Origin: Halapricum desulfuricans
GTDB taxonomy: Archaea > Halobacteriota > Halobacteria > Halobacteriales > Haloarculaceae
Assembly: GCF_017094465.1 (NCBI RefSeq)
Contig: NZ_CP064791.1
Location: forward strand, 2,108,001 to 2,172,000
Direction of reading: 5' to 3'
Length of the DNA: 64,000 bases
In this document: piece after piece, positions 1 to 14,029 of the stretch
Layout of the letters: the number at the start of each line of letters is the position of its first letter
Numbering within the stretch: position 1 is the stretch's first letter
Program-made: the position numbers and the translations under genes
Notes under the pieces: model-generated
Told to the model about the DNA's origin: nothing
The model's database searches: none
What the model saw: only the letters and a program-made list of their open reading frames with translations

Positions 1-776
1 ACTACAGCCAACCCGGCAACTACACAGTGAGTCTGACGGTGACCGACGACGACGGCGCAACGGATACCGTGTCTCGGGAGATCGAAGTCAGCCAGCCGCC
101 CACAGCGTCGTTCACGTACGACTGCACCGGGACGAACTGCACGTTTGATGCCTCCGATTCTTCCGATCCGGACGGGACGATCCAGACCTACGAGTGGGAC
201 TGGACTGACGACGGCGCGGTCGATCAGACCACGACGACAGCGACTACTACTCACACGTACGACCAGGCGGGGACGTACACGGTGACTCTCGTCGTCACTG
301 ACGACGACGGTGTCACCGACACTGTTCGACAGACGGTTTCGACTGGCGGTGGTATCTCATACGGCTCCACGGCGCGAGGGCCAAATTACGATTCTGTGGT
401 CGAACAGGTGTTTACCAGCAATCGAAACGACGATGTCACTGTCGTCAGAGCGAAAACCAATGAGACAAGCAACAACTTGGTCCAAATCGACGCGAGCGGG
501 ACACGCTACTATGAGGTCGAATGGTATGACGCGTATGGGCTCGTGGGGTATGGAAGTCCCGAAAGCGGATACACTCTCCCTGCTGACGTGAATTTGTCTG
601 CTGACGGCGTCCCGGCACTGTTCGAGGCTGGCGAGTACAGAACCTTGTATCTCACTCGCTTCCTAAACAATGGAGGACAACCGGTAGATATGAGCGGCGA
701 ACAGTTGCGAATTACGATCACGTATGAAGTCGGAGGCCGCCGTTACACAGCCAGCGAAGTTGTGACTGTCGGCTAA
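1..776 (+). CDS. PKD-repeat surface protein, C-terminal part
   Basis: The reading frame is open from base 3, so this is the end of a longer gene that starts before the window. A GTG at 27 is internal. The visible part begins inside one PKD-type repeat ([11 protein letters not shown]), followed by a complete second repeat at about residues 36-115 with the usual [14 protein letters not shown] and [18 protein letters not shown] strands. About 140 more residues follow, probably a beta-sandwich of unknown family with no membrane anchor. PKD repeats in haloarchaea occur in secreted and cell-surface proteins, including glycoside hydrolases, where they act as spacers. The enzymatic or binding part is outside the window, so the function cannot be given. 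It precedes a carbohydrate-use block, which fits but does not prove a polysaccharide role. Confidence 0.85.
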   Translation, partial: YSQPGNYTVSLTVTDDDGATDTVSREIEVSQPPTASFTYDCTGTNCTFDASDSSDPDGTIQTYEWDWTDDGAVDQTTTTATTTHTYDQAGTYTVTLVVTDDDGVTDTVRQTVSTGGGISYGSTARGPNYDSVVEQVFTSNRNDDVTVVRAKTNETSNNLVQIDASGTRYYEVEWYDAYGLVGYGSPESGYTLPADVNLSADGVPALFEAGEYRTLYLTRFLNNGGQPVDMSGEQLRITITYEVGGRRYTASEVVTVG

Positions 777-786
777 TTTGCAGTGG

Positions 787-819
787 CACCTGCAGACCAG
801 TGTCGACTCGCCGCAGGTG
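787..819. promoter_or_regulatory. Inverted repeat between the PKD gene and the ThuA gene
   Basis: Arms CACCTGC (787-793) and GCAGGTG (813-819) are perfectly complementary over 7 bp with 19 bases between them. The repeat starts 10 bases after the stop of the PKD gene and ends 28 bases before the preferred ThuA start. It could be a terminator of the upstream gene or an operator over the ThuA promoter. There is no T-run after it, which slightly favours an operator. Confidence 0.35.
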
Positions 820-847
820 TTTACTTGCTGCTATGAGTACTAGAAAT

Positions 848-1585
848 ATGCCCACAATTACAGTCTGGAACGAGTACATCCACGAGAAAGAGAACGACCG
901 CGCTGCCGAACTCTATCCCGACGGCATCCACGCCCATATCGCGGACGTGCTCGCCGAGGCTGGCCACGACACCCACACTGCAACCTTACAGGAACCCGAT
1001 CACGGCCTCACCGAAGACGTCCTCGAGGACACTGACGTCCTCTACTGGTGGGGCCACATCGCCCACGACGAGGTCGACGACGCCGTCGCTGACCGCGTCG
1101 CCCGCCACGTCCGCGAGGGGATGGGACTGATCGTGTTGCACTCGGGCCACCACGCCAAACCCTTCCGGCAATTGCTGGGGATGGACGCCGACCTGACCTG
1201 GCGGGAGGCCGAGGAGCGCGAGCGCCTGCACGTGATCGATCCCGGTCATCCGATCGCCAGTGGCTTGCCCGAGAGCTTCGTCGTGCCCGAGGCCGAGATG
1301 TACGGTGAGCCCTTTACCGTGCCTGAGCCCGACCGGCTGGTGTTCGTCTCCTGGTTCGAGGGCGGGGAAGTCTTCCGCTCGGGCTGTTGCTATCGCCGCG
1401 GCAAGGGCCGGATTTTCTACTTCCGACCCGGCCACGAGACCTACCCGGTCTACCACCAGGACGAGATCCAGACCGTCCTGCGCAACGCCGCCGAGTGGGC
1501 CGCGCCCGTCGAGGGCAGCCCCTACCCGACGGCGCCGCGCAACGTTCCCGATCCCGCCGAAGACATCGACGGCTACGACCGCTGA
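848..1585 (+). CDS. ThuA-like trehalose-utilisation domain protein
   Basis: The 245-residue product is a single ThuA domain (class I glutamine amidotransferase-like fold). It starts [13 protein letters not shown] and contains the family's [13 protein letters not shown] segment, the [19 protein letters not shown] segment and the C-terminal [19 protein letters not shown] stretch. ThuA proteins act in trehalose and related disaccharide catabolism, probably on keto-disaccharides, but the exact reaction is not settled. Starts at 800 (GTG) and 833 (ATG) are in frame. The ATG at 848 begins directly at the conserved domain and is preferred. Its place ahead of a GH15 enzyme and a sugar ABC importer supports a role in alpha-glucoside use. 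Confidence 0.85.
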   Translation: MPTITVWNEYIHEKENDRAAELYPDGIHAHIADVLAEAGHDTHTATLQEPDHGLTEDVLEDTDVLYWWGHIAHDEVDDAVADRVARHVREGMGLIVLHSGHHAKPFRQLLGMDADLTWREAEERERLHVIDPGHPIASGLPESFVVPEAEMYGEPFTVPEPDRLVFVSWFEGGEVFRSGCCYRRGKGRIFYFRPGHETYPVYHQDEIQTVLRNAAEWAAPVEGSPYPTAPRNVPDPAEDIDGYDR

Positions 1586-1660
1586 ACGCGACTCGCTACC
1601 GGTCCGCTCGTCACCGGTCGCAATGATCAGGATTAATGCATCCTGGGGGAAACTCGACCT

Positions 1661-3706
1661 ATGACGCTCCGTAGCGCTCTCGACGATTACAAGCGCACCC
1701 GCAACGACGCGCGCGTGTTCCCTGGTGAACGTCGCTCGACGACCGGTACGTTCTCGGGACTGGACGAACGGCTCGTCTACGTCGACCAGGACGGCTGGCA
1801 TCGCGATTACTCGTATCCAATCTCGGGCCTCTCCGGCGTGAACCGATCGCGGTTCGGGATCGAACTGCTCGATGGAACGACCTGGCTCGGCGACCTCGAA
1901 ACCGTCGAACATGGGTACGTCGACGATACCGCGCTCGTCCGAACCGTCCACGAGGCGGGCGATTATACAGTCACCCAATACGATCTAACGCTCGGTGCCG
2001 TCCATCTCACACGGTTCGAACTCGAGGGCGAACTACCGACCGATCCGACGCTGCAGGCGTTTTTCGATCTGACCCCCGAACGGCAGGAGAGTCGGCTCGG
2101 AAAACTCGAATACGAGAACACGCTCGAGATCCACCATCGTCGGCAGTCCAACCTCGTCACTGCCACGACCGGCCTCGAGAACGTGTTCGGCCAGTTGCCC
2201 GAACAGTTCGACGAACTCGTCACCGGGACCGAAACCGTGTCGTTCCCGCGGGCGAAGACCGGCGGCCAAAAGTACGAGGACGCACTGTTGAACGGGACGG
2301 TCGCTCTGGAGATACCCTTCGACGTCGAGCAGACAGACTCCGAAACGATTGCGACGACGACTGTCGGATCGCTGCTGCTGGACCTCGACGGGACGGCTCG
2401 CGAGGACGGGCTGACGACAGTTCACGAGACCGCCAGCGAACACGATTCGGTCGCCGCACTGCGGGCGGCTGCCGAAACGCAGGCCTCGATTACGGTTCCG
2501 GACGACACGCCCCGTCGGGAGGTCGCCGTCGATGATCTGCGCGTACTGTCGCTGCTGGCCGCCGAGAGCGGCGCACACATCGCCGGCCCCGATCCGGATC
2601 CGTTCTACGTGTACACCGGCGGGTACGGCTACACCTGGTTCCGTGACGACTCTGAAATCGCCCGCTACCTGCTGGAGGCTGACCAGCGACTCGGCATTGG
2701 GCTCGAGGACTGGTTCGCCGATAGCGCCGACTTCTACATGGAGACACAACTCGAGGACGGCTCCTGGCCACACCGTGTCTGGGCACACGACGGCTCGATC
2801 GCACCCGGATGGGCACACGCGCGGCTGGAAGCCGGCGACGACGTGGACTATCAGGCCGACCAGACCGGGAGCGTTGCCTCGTTCCTGGCCACGTATCTTC
2901 GCCTGGGCAATCCGTCGGACCCGGATGCTATCGAATCGGCGCTCGAACGAGCGCTGGATGGGCTCGACTCGACGCTGGAAGACGACGGACTCCCGATCGA
3001 GTGTCAGAACGCCTGGGAGAACATGACCGGACGGTTCGTCCACACGGCCGCGACGTTCCTACAGGGGTATGCGGCCATCGCCCGCGCACCCGTTTCCGAT
3101 TCGCTTCGTGAACGTGCACGCGAAGGGGCCAACGCCGTCTACGACGGTCTCGATCAGTTGTGGAGCGATCAGAACGACGTCTTTGCGCTTCGGATTGATC
3201 CCGACGGCGACCTCGACGCCCGGCTCGATTCGGGGTCATTCGCGCTCGCGGAAGCTCACCGCGAGTATGCGGCTATCGGCTCGATCGGCGAACGACGGAT
3301 CGACCGGTTGGTCGCTCATTTCGAGACCACCCTCGACGGACTCTGGCGCGAGACGGACTCGATCGCGGGGCTATACCGGTTTGAGGACGACGAGTGGCGT
3401 CGACGAGTGCAAGACGACGAGAAAGTCTGGACCGTCTCGACGGCGTGGGGTGCGAACGCCACAACACAGCTGGCAGCGCTGTTGGCTGACCGTGCGGACA
3501 CCCGGGCGGACGAGTTCTATGCGGAAGCCAGGACACTATTCGACGAGATCGACACCGGTGGTTCACTCGTGATGGACAACGGCTACCTGCCGGAACAGCT
3601 GTTCGACGACGGCACACCGGACTGTGCGACGCCGCTCGGATGGCCCCACGCGATTCGACTCGCGACGGTAGCCCAACTCACAACAGCGGGCGAACTCGCC
3701 CAATAA
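1661..3706 (+). CDS. Glycoside hydrolase family 15 (glucoamylase-type) enzyme
   Basis: The 681-residue protein has the archaeal and bacterial GH15 layout. An N-terminal beta-sandwich (about 1-280) precedes an (alpha/alpha)6 catalytic barrel that opens near residue 320 with GGYGYTWFRDDSEI. Other family landmarks are QLEDGSWPHRVWAHDG and, near residue 450, the segment around NAWENMTGRFVHTAATF, where GH15 enzymes carry a catalytic acid. No signal peptide is visible, so it is probably cytoplasmic and acts on imported oligosaccharides. GH15 enzymes release glucose from alpha-glucans, maltooligosaccharides or trehalose, and the substrate cannot be read from sequence. The gene is convergent with the MalK-like ATPase and next to the ThuA gene. 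Confidence 0.88.
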   Translation: MTLRSALDDYKRTRNDARVFPGERRSTTGTFSGLDERLVYVDQDGWHRDYSYPISGLSGVNRSRFGIELLDGTTWLGDLETVEHGYVDDTALVRTVHEAGDYTVTQYDLTLGAVHLTRFELEGELPTDPTLQAFFDLTPERQESRLGKLEYENTLEIHHRRQSNLVTATTGLENVFGQLPEQFDELVTGTETVSFPRAKTGGQKYEDALLNGTVALEIPFDVEQTDSETIATTTVGSLLLDLDGTAREDGLTTVHETASEHDSVAALRAAAETQASITVPDDTPRREVAVDDLRVLSLLAAESGAHIAGPDPDPFYVYTGGYGYTWFRDDSEIARYLLEADQRLGIGLEDWFADSADFYMETQLEDGSWPHRVWAHDGSIAPGWAHARLEAGDDVDYQADQTGSVASFLATYLRLGNPSDPDAIESALERALDGLDSTLEDDGLPIECQNAWENMTGRFVHTAATFLQGYAAIARAPVSDSLRERAREGANAVYDGLDQLWSDQNDVFALRIDPDGDLDARLDSGSFALAEAHREYAAIGSIGERRIDRLVAHFETTLDGLWRETDSIAGLYRFEDDEWRRRVQDDEKVWTVSTAWGANATTQLAALLADRADTRADEFYAEARTLFDEIDTGGSLVMDNGYLPEQLFDDGTPDCATPLGWPHAIRLATVAQLTTAGELAQ

Positions 3707-3761
3707 TAGCCGGACTGCTGTCGCTATCGAAGTTGGCGACAGAAAGACGGGAAAGAGCAGT

Positions 3762-4979
3762 CTAGTCGTCGGCGATGGAACTCTCGTCGGCGCTCGATTC
3801 CGCGGTGGTGACACCGCCCGTATGACCTTGTTCGTACAGGACTGACGATCCGGTTGCCGGATCGAACAGGTGGACGTCTTCGTCGGAGAAGACCACTTCG
3901 ACCTCCTGGCCGGTTTCGGGCGCGAACGACGCGTCCGTGCGAGCGATGAAGTCGGACTCCTCGACCCGTTCCGCTGACATACCGGTGTCGAGCTCGCCGC
4001 TCAGATCAAGGTAGACGTAGTTGTCCGACCCGATCGGCTCGACGACTTCGACGACTGCGGTGACTGTATCCCGCTCAGTCCCCTCAGCCGGGAACACGTC
4101 TTCCGGTCGGATCCCCATAACGTACTCGCCGCCGCTTTCGAGTACTCCGAATCGATCGACGACGTCCGGGGAGAGATGATACCGGAAGTCTTCATCGACG
4201 CCGACCAGAACCATCCCGCTGTCAGTCTGCTCGACGACGACATCGACGAAGTTCATACTCGGCGAGCCGATGAATCCGCCGACGAACTCGTTTATCGGAT
4301 CGTTGTACACCTCTTCGGGTTTCCCGACCTGCTGCTTTTTGCCGTCACGGAGGATGAGGATCCGGTCACCCATCGTCATCGCCTCTTCCTGGTCGTGGGT
4401 CACGTAGATCGACGTGACGCCCAGCTCGTCCTGCAGGCGCTGGACCTCCGTCCGCATGGTCTTGCGGAGTTTGGCGTCGAGGTTACTCAGCGGCTCGTCG
4501 AAGAGGAACACTTCGGGATCACGTACGATTGCGCGCCCGAGCGCAACGCGCTGTTTCTGTCCACCCGAGAGCTCGTCAGGCTTGTCCTCGAGCAGCTCCT
4601 CGATCCCCATCATCTCGGCCGCCCACTGAACCTTCTCGTTGCGCTCTTCCGCGCTGAGGTCGGTGCTCATCCGGAGCCCGAACTCCATGTTCGCCTTGAC
4701 CGTCTTGTGCGGATACAGCGCGTAGTTCTGGAACACCATCGCGATGTCCCGGTTTTTCGCGTGCAGGTCGGTTACGTCCTCATCGCCGATGACGATCGAC
4801 CCGCTCGTCGGCCGTTCGAGGCCGGCGACCATCCGCAGCGTCGTCGTTTTCCCGCACCCTGACGGGCCGACGACGGTGATGAATTCCCCGTCGTTGATCT
4901 CCATGTCCAGGTCGTCGACCGCGACGATGGTTCCTCGATCGTACTCCTTTCGGAGGTCACGCAGTTCGACGCTTGCCAT
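3762..4979 (-). CDS. Sugar ABC transporter ATPase (MalK/UgpC type)
   Basis: The 405-residue nucleotide-binding subunit has Walker A GPSGCGKTT (38-46), the Q-loop segment VFQNYALYPHKT, signature LSGGQKQRVALGRA, Walker B VFLFDEPLSNLDA and switch THDQEEA. About 170 residues of TOBE-type regulatory domain follow (GEYVMGIRPEDVF), and an acidic tail ends the protein. This is the CUT1 sugar-importer ATPase pattern. It is divergent from the binding-protein and permease genes across a 241-base shared promoter region, and it almost certainly powers that importer. A TATA-like box (ATATAAT, reading either strand) at 5003-5010 lies 24-31 bases ahead of the start, which suggests a leaderless transcript. 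Confidence 0.92.
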   Translation of the reverse strand: MASVELRDLRKEYDRGTIVAVDDLDMEINDGEFITVVGPSGCGKTTTLRMVAGLERPTSGSIVIGDEDVTDLHAKNRDIAMVFQNYALYPHKTVKANMEFGLRMSTDLSAEERNEKVQWAAEMMGIEELLEDKPDELSGGQKQRVALGRAIVRDPEVFLFDEPLSNLDAKLRKTMRTEVQRLQDELGVTSIYVTHDQEEAMTMGDRILILRDGKKQQVGKPEEVYNDPINEFVGGFIGSPSMNFVDVVVEQTDSGMVLVGVDEDFRYHLSPDVVDRFGVLESGGEYVMGIRPEDVFPAEGTERDTVTAVVEVVEPIGSDNYVYLDLSGELDTGMSAERVEESDFIARTDASFAPETGQEVEVVFSDEDVHLFDPATGSSVLYEQGHTGGVTTAESSADESSIADD

Positions 4980-5220
4980 TGGCTAAACCCAGTATAGTCA
5001 ATGATATAATTCTTGCCCTCCTCGCTCGATTCAGGATAAAATATTTCAACAAACGTTGGTGGCGCATATATTACATACTCCGGCGTAGCTCACGTCCGAC
5101 GCACGTTCCTGCCGTATCCGTCGGCTACCGATAGATTCCGCCGACAGCGGTTCAGTTGTCTTGAACGAATGTTCGTAATACATAAATAGGTGAAGACGTA
5201 ATTCATCAGGTGTTCACACA
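4980..5220. promoter_or_regulatory. Divergent promoter region of the sugar ABC transporter
   Basis: This AT-rich gap serves the ATPase gene (minus) and the binding-protein operon (plus). On the minus strand an A/T-rich box at 5003-5010 sits at leaderless distance from the ATPase start. On the plus strand CATAAATA at 5181-5188 would place the transcript start near 5210. Immediately upstream of that box an inverted repeat, ACGAA-TG-TTCGT (5165-5176), overlaps where the BRE and an operator would sit. I did not find the TACT-N7/8-GAGTA pattern known for haloarchaeal TrmB. Which regulator binds here is unknown. Confidence 0.55.
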
Positions 5221-6543
5221 ATGTCCTACGACCGTCGAACACTGCTAAAATACATGGCCGGCACGTCGGCTGCCGGTCTACTCGCGGGGTGTGGAGGCGA
5301 CGCAGATGACAGCGGCGGACCTGCCGAGACAGTCACGACGTTCCTCGGCGACTGTCCGGACGGCTGTAACTGCTCGACCATCAACCCGGAAGTCACCGAA
5401 GGGAGTTTTACCCTGTGGCACAACCGCACTGACGCTGCGTCCAGGCTCTTTAACGGGTCGCAGAACAAGTTCAACGCGATGGAGGGGCCGACAGCGAAGC
5501 TCCAGAACATTCCCACCGCGTTCCAGGACAAGCTCCGACAGGATATCGGTGCCAACCAGGGCCCGCACGCCTTCCAGTGGGCACACGACCTGATAGGTGA
5601 GTTCGTCAACCAAAACATGCTCACGGACATGTCCGATCAGCTCCGTGTCGACGAATGCATGTTCACGGATCGGGCGTGGGAGGCAGCCCAGTACGACGGT
5701 GGCGTCTACGGGCTTCCGTTCACGACGGAGACGCCGGCGCTGATCTACAACCAGGACGCGCTGGACGACATGGGCGTCGAGCCGCCCGAAACCATCGAGG
5801 AGATGAAGTCCATCATGGACGACTGGGACGGCGACTACGGCTTCTGCCAGCCGATCGACACCTACCACGTGACCTGGGCCGCCCACATGTTCGGATCGGT
5901 CATGTACGACGGCGAAGAACTCGGGCTGGGCGATGAGGAGTTCGCCGCAGGACTGCGTGTCCTGCTCGATGAGCTCAAACCGTATATGCCGACTGACGGC
6001 AATTACGGCGCACAGACAGCCGCATTCAAGGACGCCGCAGCGCCCTTTGTCATCACGGGTCCGTGGGAGATTACCGGCTTCATCGAGGACGTCGACTTCA
6101 ACGTCGGTGTCACGAATATTCCGGACAAGACCGGTCACAGCGAATTTGGCGACGGTACCGCGCGACCGTATATGGGCGTGAAGCTAATTTACTTCACGAG
6201 TATGCTCGAGTCGCCGGACAGCCAGACAGCCAAGGCGGCCCGCGACTTCGTCGAATGGTATGCCACCAGCAACGAGCGCCAGATCAACCTGGCCGAAAAC
6301 GCCGGCTTCCTGCCCGCGAAGAGCAACCTCTCCGGCAGCGATCAGCTGCCCAGCAAGGTTCAAAGCTTCAGCAAACAGACCGAAGAAGCGGTTCTGATGC
6401 CGCAGAATCCGCGACTTGCTGCCGTCTGGGCGCCGTACTCCGACGTTCTGACGCAAGCGTGGGACGGCGGCACCGACGGTCTCGAAGGCGACCTTCAGGA
6501 TGCGGCTGAAGACGTCCGGACCACCTGGGAAGAAGACTACTAA
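5221..6543 (+). CDS. Sugar-binding lipoprotein of the ABC importer
   Basis: The 440-residue family 1 extracellular solute-binding protein starts with a Tat-lipoprotein signal: twin arginine in YDRRTLLKY (RR at 5-6), then lipobox LLAGC with the lipid-bearing Cys at 24. It is therefore exported folded and anchored outside the cell. The mature protein has the two-lobed MalE-like pattern (TLWHNRTDAASRLFNG, GLPFTTETPALIYNQDAL, FVITGPWEITGF). Together with the two permeases downstream and the divergent ATPase it makes a complete CUT1 importer, probably for maltose-, trehalose- or maltodextrin-type sugars, judging by the GH15 and ThuA neighbours. The substrate is an inference. Confidence 0.92.
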   Translation: MSYDRRTLLKYMAGTSAAGLLAGCGGDADDSGGPAETVTTFLGDCPDGCNCSTINPEVTEGSFTLWHNRTDAASRLFNGSQNKFNAMEGPTAKLQNIPTAFQDKLRQDIGANQGPHAFQWAHDLIGEFVNQNMLTDMSDQLRVDECMFTDRAWEAAQYDGGVYGLPFTTETPALIYNQDALDDMGVEPPETIEEMKSIMDDWDGDYGFCQPIDTYHVTWAAHMFGSVMYDGEELGLGDEEFAAGLRVLLDELKPYMPTDGNYGAQTAAFKDAAAPFVITGPWEITGFIEDVDFNVGVTNIPDKTGHSEFGDGTARPYMGVKLIYFTSMLESPDSQTAKAARDFVEWYATSNERQINLAENAGFLPAKSNLSGSDQLPSKVQSFSKQTEEAVLMPQNPRLAAVWAPYSDVLTQAWDGGTDGLEGDLQDAAEDVRTTWEEDY

Positions 6544-6590
6544 CGACAGCTGTCGCTTACGACTACTACGGTATTTCACACGATCAAATC

Positions 6591-7652
6591 ATGAGTACAT
6601 CCAACGTCGTACAGAGATACAAGGAGAGCAATATCAGCTCAGTCCTTAGCGAGAACAAGCCGGCACTGCTGGTCCTACCGGGATTCCTGCTGTGGGCGGC
6701 GTTTATGGTCGTCCCGATGTTCTACCTTTCTGTCCTCTCGCTGACGAATGCGACACAGTCAGGTCAGAACAGCCTGTACCGTGGCGATGGGACGCTCCTC
6801 GGAATTCTACCGGTTGGTTCGGCGGATGTCGTTGGTCTCGAGAACTATATGGATCTGCTGTTCACCGACAGCGCACTCCAGCAGGGCGTGATCAACGCGT
6901 TCATGTCCGATCCGCTGTCGATCTTCGAGTTCGCGTTCTGGAACTCGATGCTCGTGACGTGGCTGTTCGTCGCTGTCAGCGTGTTCGGAAAGGTCGTACT
7001 CGGTGTTGGCCTCTCGATGGTTCTCACCGGCAATCGAGTTCGTGGGAAACGGTTCTTCCGCGGCATTCTGATTATGCCGATGGGCATCCCCGTGATCTTC
7101 TCGATCGTCGTCTGGCGGGCCGTGTTCAGCAGTGCTGACTTCGGCTTGCTGAACAATCTGCTCCTCCGTGCCGGGCTGATATCCGAGTCGATCGGGTGGT
7201 TACAGGACCGGTGGCTCGCGTTCGGCACGTACGTCGTGACGGAGATGTGGTTGGCGTATCCGTTCATGATGCTGATTACTGTCAGTGCGCTACAGAACGT
7301 CAATGGAGAGCTGCTCGACGCGGCGAAAGTCGACGGTGCGGGCTGGTTCGCACGGTTCTGGCACGTCGTTCTGCCATCGATCAAGCGCCCGGTCCTGTTC
7401 GGCACGATCCTGACTTCCGCGGCGTCGTTCCAGCAGTTCCTCGTTCCGTGGATCTTCAACAAAGGTGGTCCCGGGACCGAACCGGGCCAAAACGCGCTGA
7501 TTCTCGTCTACGCGTATCGGGAAGCGCTTGTCTCGCCGGCCGACTACGCCCTCGGTGGAGCGATCAGTATCGTGATGTTGGTCTTCCTCGGAGGGTTCAT
7601 GTACGTCGCAGTCAAGCGTGGCAATCTCGCAGAGGAGGCTGGTGAAACATGA
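6591..7652 (+). CDS. Sugar ABC transporter permease (MalF type)
   Basis: The 353-residue membrane protein has about seven hydrophobic segments and the EAA-loop of binding-protein-dependent permeases near residues 240-263 (ELLDAAKVDGAGWFARFWHVV), which couples to the ATPase. A periplasm-facing stretch of about 70 residues after the first membrane segment contains SLYRGDGTLLGI. It follows the binding-protein gene by 47 bases and overlaps the next permease gene by 4 bases (ATGA), so the three are one operon. It is the first of the two transmembrane subunits of the importer. Confidence 0.92.
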   Translation: MSTSNVVQRYKESNISSVLSENKPALLVLPGFLLWAAFMVVPMFYLSVLSLTNATQSGQNSLYRGDGTLLGILPVGSADVVGLENYMDLLFTDSALQQGVINAFMSDPLSIFEFAFWNSMLVTWLFVAVSVFGKVVLGVGLSMVLTGNRVRGKRFFRGILIMPMGIPVIFSIVVWRAVFSSADFGLLNNLLLRAGLISESIGWLQDRWLAFGTYVVTEMWLAYPFMMLITVSALQNVNGELLDAAKVDGAGWFARFWHVVLPSIKRPVLFGTILTSAASFQQFLVPWIFNKGGPGTEPGQNALILVYAYREALVSPADYALGGAISIVMLVFLGGFMYVAVKRGNLAEEAGET

Positions 7653-8767
7653 GTCAAGCATCGGATATCGCACGGCTGCTTTACGAGGACATCCGTCACG
7701 TGGCGCTCGCGCCGTACCGAGGTGCGAAGGAGATTCGATACACGGTCAACGGGCTTCAGGAAGGGACGATCCCGCCCAAGAAGGTCGCCTGGACGGTCGT
7801 GTCGACGATGGCAGCGTTCCTCGTGACCGCGATGCTGATGTTTCCGATCTACTGGATCTTGACCATCGCGCTCAATCCCTCCGGCGGGGTCTACACGACC
7901 TCCGGAGTGCAACTCATCCCAAATACTGTTTCACTCCGGGAGTTCGCGTGGGTCATTGGACCGATCACCACGCCGGAGGCGATTTCGATCAGCCTTCCCT
8001 TCATCGGGAAACTGTTCTCGATTCCGGTTCCGGGAGCGATTGCTAACAAATACGTTTTCAACCCCGCCGCGTTCGGGGTCGAAAACATATACACCTCCGG
8101 GCAGATCATCCAGTACGGGAAAAACAGCGCGTACGTCGCCCTCTGGACGGTCGTCATCGGGATGTCGGTAATCCTCCCCGGCGCGTACGGAATGTCCCGG
8201 CGTGACTTCCTCGGGCGGAAGCGCCTCCTGTACGTGTACGTCCTGCTGACGCAGGTCGCCGGCAGTCTCGGGGTCGCACTCCTGATCTCACTGTATGCCC
8301 TGTTCAACCTTCTGGGCTTTATGGATCCAGGAGCGAGCACCCGGTTCTGGCTGGCGGTCTACTACGCTGGTGGCGCAGTTCCCTTTAACACCTGGCTGTT
8401 GAAGACCTACATGGACGGGATCCCGATCTCCTACGAGGAGGCCGCTATCGTCGACGGCGCCCCGTCGTGGCGTATCGTCTACGAGATCATCATACCCCTC
8501 GCGAAAGCGGGGCTCGCAACCGTGTTCGTGTTCGTCTTCCTGGCCGGGTGGACCGAGTACATTGTCGCACAGACGATCCTCGGTGCAGGACAGTACACGC
8601 TTCCGGTCGGTGTGTACGCGCTCTCGCCGGCGAGTCCGGGCTTCAGCGTTGCCTGGTCGAAATTCGCCGCGTTCTCACTGACATTCGCGGTCCCGCTCAT
8701 GCTGGTGTACTTCTTCATGCAGCGGTACATCCAGCAAGGTCTCTCCTTTGGCGGCATGGAAGGATAG
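7649..8767 (+). CDS. Sugar ABC transporter permease (MalG type)
   Basis: The 372-residue second transmembrane subunit has an EAA-loop near residue 262 (YEEAAIVDGAPSWRIVYEII) and the typical C-terminal permease helices. After the first membrane segment (AAFLVTAMLMFPIYWILTIAL) comes an external insert of about 80 residues before the next segment, longer than in E. coli MalG. The start overlaps the upstream stop as ATGA, which indicates translational coupling. It is the last gene of the importer operon, and the gap to gyrB (144 bases) holds the gyrBA promoter. Confidence 0.92.
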   Translation: MSQASDIARLLYEDIRHVALAPYRGAKEIRYTVNGLQEGTIPPKKVAWTVVSTMAAFLVTAMLMFPIYWILTIALNPSGGVYTTSGVQLIPNTVSLREFAWVIGPITTPEAISISLPFIGKLFSIPVPGAIANKYVFNPAAFGVENIYTSGQIIQYGKNSAYVALWTVVIGMSVILPGAYGMSRRDFLGRKRLLYVYVLLTQVAGSLGVALLISLYALFNLLGFMDPGASTRFWLAVYYAGGAVPFNTWLLKTYMDGIPISYEEAAIVDGAPSWRIVYEIIIPLAKAGLATVFVFVFLAGWTEYIVAQTILGAGQYTLPVGVYALSPASPGFSVAWSKFAAFSLTFAVPLMLVYFFMQRYIQQGLSFGGMEG

Positions 8768-8854
8768 ACCGCACAATCTCGTTTCAGCGACGCGACGGTT
8801 TCCTGCGTTTTTCGGCGCGTTCGGACGTGTCACTCATTCCCAATACAATTGAAT

Positions 8855-13305
<4,451 letters not shown>

Positions 13306-13320
13306 GGCGGACTCTCGACG

Positions 13321-13372
13321 CTTTTCCCCACGTTTTGCGCGAGTGACCAGTGGGAACGAGCGGAAAAGTGGT
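13321..13372. repeat. Hairpin element copy A, 3' of gyrA
   Basis: This 52-base imperfect hairpin starts 16 bases after the gyrA stop. Reading inward, CCAC pairs with GTGG, TTTT with AAAA, CGC with GCG, then GA/GA (tandem G-A mismatch), GT with AC, GA/GA again and CC with GG, around a loop AGT. It is the shortest of five copies of the same element in the window and the one with the clearest ladder of paired G-A mismatches. The T-run at its start could also act in transcript termination after gyrA. Confidence 0.6.
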
Positions 13373-13376
13373 CATT

Positions 13377-13436
13377 GGACGTCGAAGGCGACGACAACGT
13401 GGTCTGTGTGGACGTGATTCCGGCGGGATCTGATTG
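13377..13436 (+). repeat. Second, diverged copy of the gyrA 3' end
   Basis: Bases 13377-13427 match gyrA 13221-13271 with four substitutions in 51 positions. The copied frame reads DVEGDDNVVCVDVIPAGSD and then a TGA stop at 13434-13436. The resident gyrA reads [19 protein letters not shown] and then a longer acidic tail. Frame and stop are kept, and the changes look like those between orthologues rather than random decay. No start codon or gene body precedes the copy. It lies directly after hairpin element A. Confidence 0.75.
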
Positions 13437-13508
13437 AGGGGCTCAGTCCGCGTCTGAGTGCCGTTCCGCGACCGGTCGATATTTTTTCCAGCCGGTAGAA
13501 GCGACGGT

Positions 13509-13970
13509 ATGGACATCAGTCGAGAAGCCGCCCTGATCGGAATCCTCCTCGTCGCGGGTGCCGTCCTGATCGCGCTCCCGATTCTCGTTCCGCCAGATAT
13601 CCCGGACGACCGGGTCGAGTACTACGTGGAAGACGACTGGATGGACAACGAGGATCAGTCGAACCTCGTCTACGCGAACCTCACCGAGGCCGAACGTGCG
13701 GTCTTCGAGGAGGCACGTCGGACGAACGAGCGAACGGAACGCGGCACGACAGTCAACTTCTCAGTCCGCGATACACCCGAGTCGCTAACGCCACCACCGG
13801 ACAGTATCAGGATCTACAACGTTCGATACGAGGGCGAGTGGTACCTTCTGCAGGTCAAACATCTCACGTACGAGGCGGATTTCGTGACCCAACACCTCCC
13901 GCGGCTGGGGTCGATGGCTCTCGGGACCGTGTGTCTCCTCGGAGCCGCGTACCGACGGTTCGCCGTCTGA
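13509..13970 (+). CDS. Small membrane protein of unknown function
   Basis: The 153-residue protein has one N-terminal membrane segment (AALIGILLVAGAVLIALPILV), an acidic external middle with a compact beta-rich part (NVRYEGEWYLLQVKHLTYEADF), and a second membrane segment close to the C terminus (SMALGTVCLLGAAYRRFAV). I do not recognise the family. The ATG at 13509 is chosen because it is followed directly by the membrane segment. The upstream GTG at 13458 would add an unlikely arginine-rich leader. It stands alone between gyrA and the radical SAM gene. Confidence 0.7.
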   Translation: MDISREAALIGILLVAGAVLIALPILVPPDIPDDRVEYYVEDDWMDNEDQSNLVYANLTEAERAVFEEARRTNERTERGTTVNFSVRDTPESLTPPPDSIRIYNVRYEGEWYLLQVKHLTYEADFVTQHLPRLGSMALGTVCLLGAAYRRFAV

Positions 13971-14029
13971 TCGCCGAGTACTTTCGCACGACTTTTGAGT
14001 ATGCCCCAATTATAGGGGGTCACGATACG

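Noticed and set aside
5090-5110. TACTCCGGCGTA near the sugar operon as a TrmB site
   Set aside because: The half-sites do not fit TACT-N7/8-GAGTA, and the position is far from both promoters.
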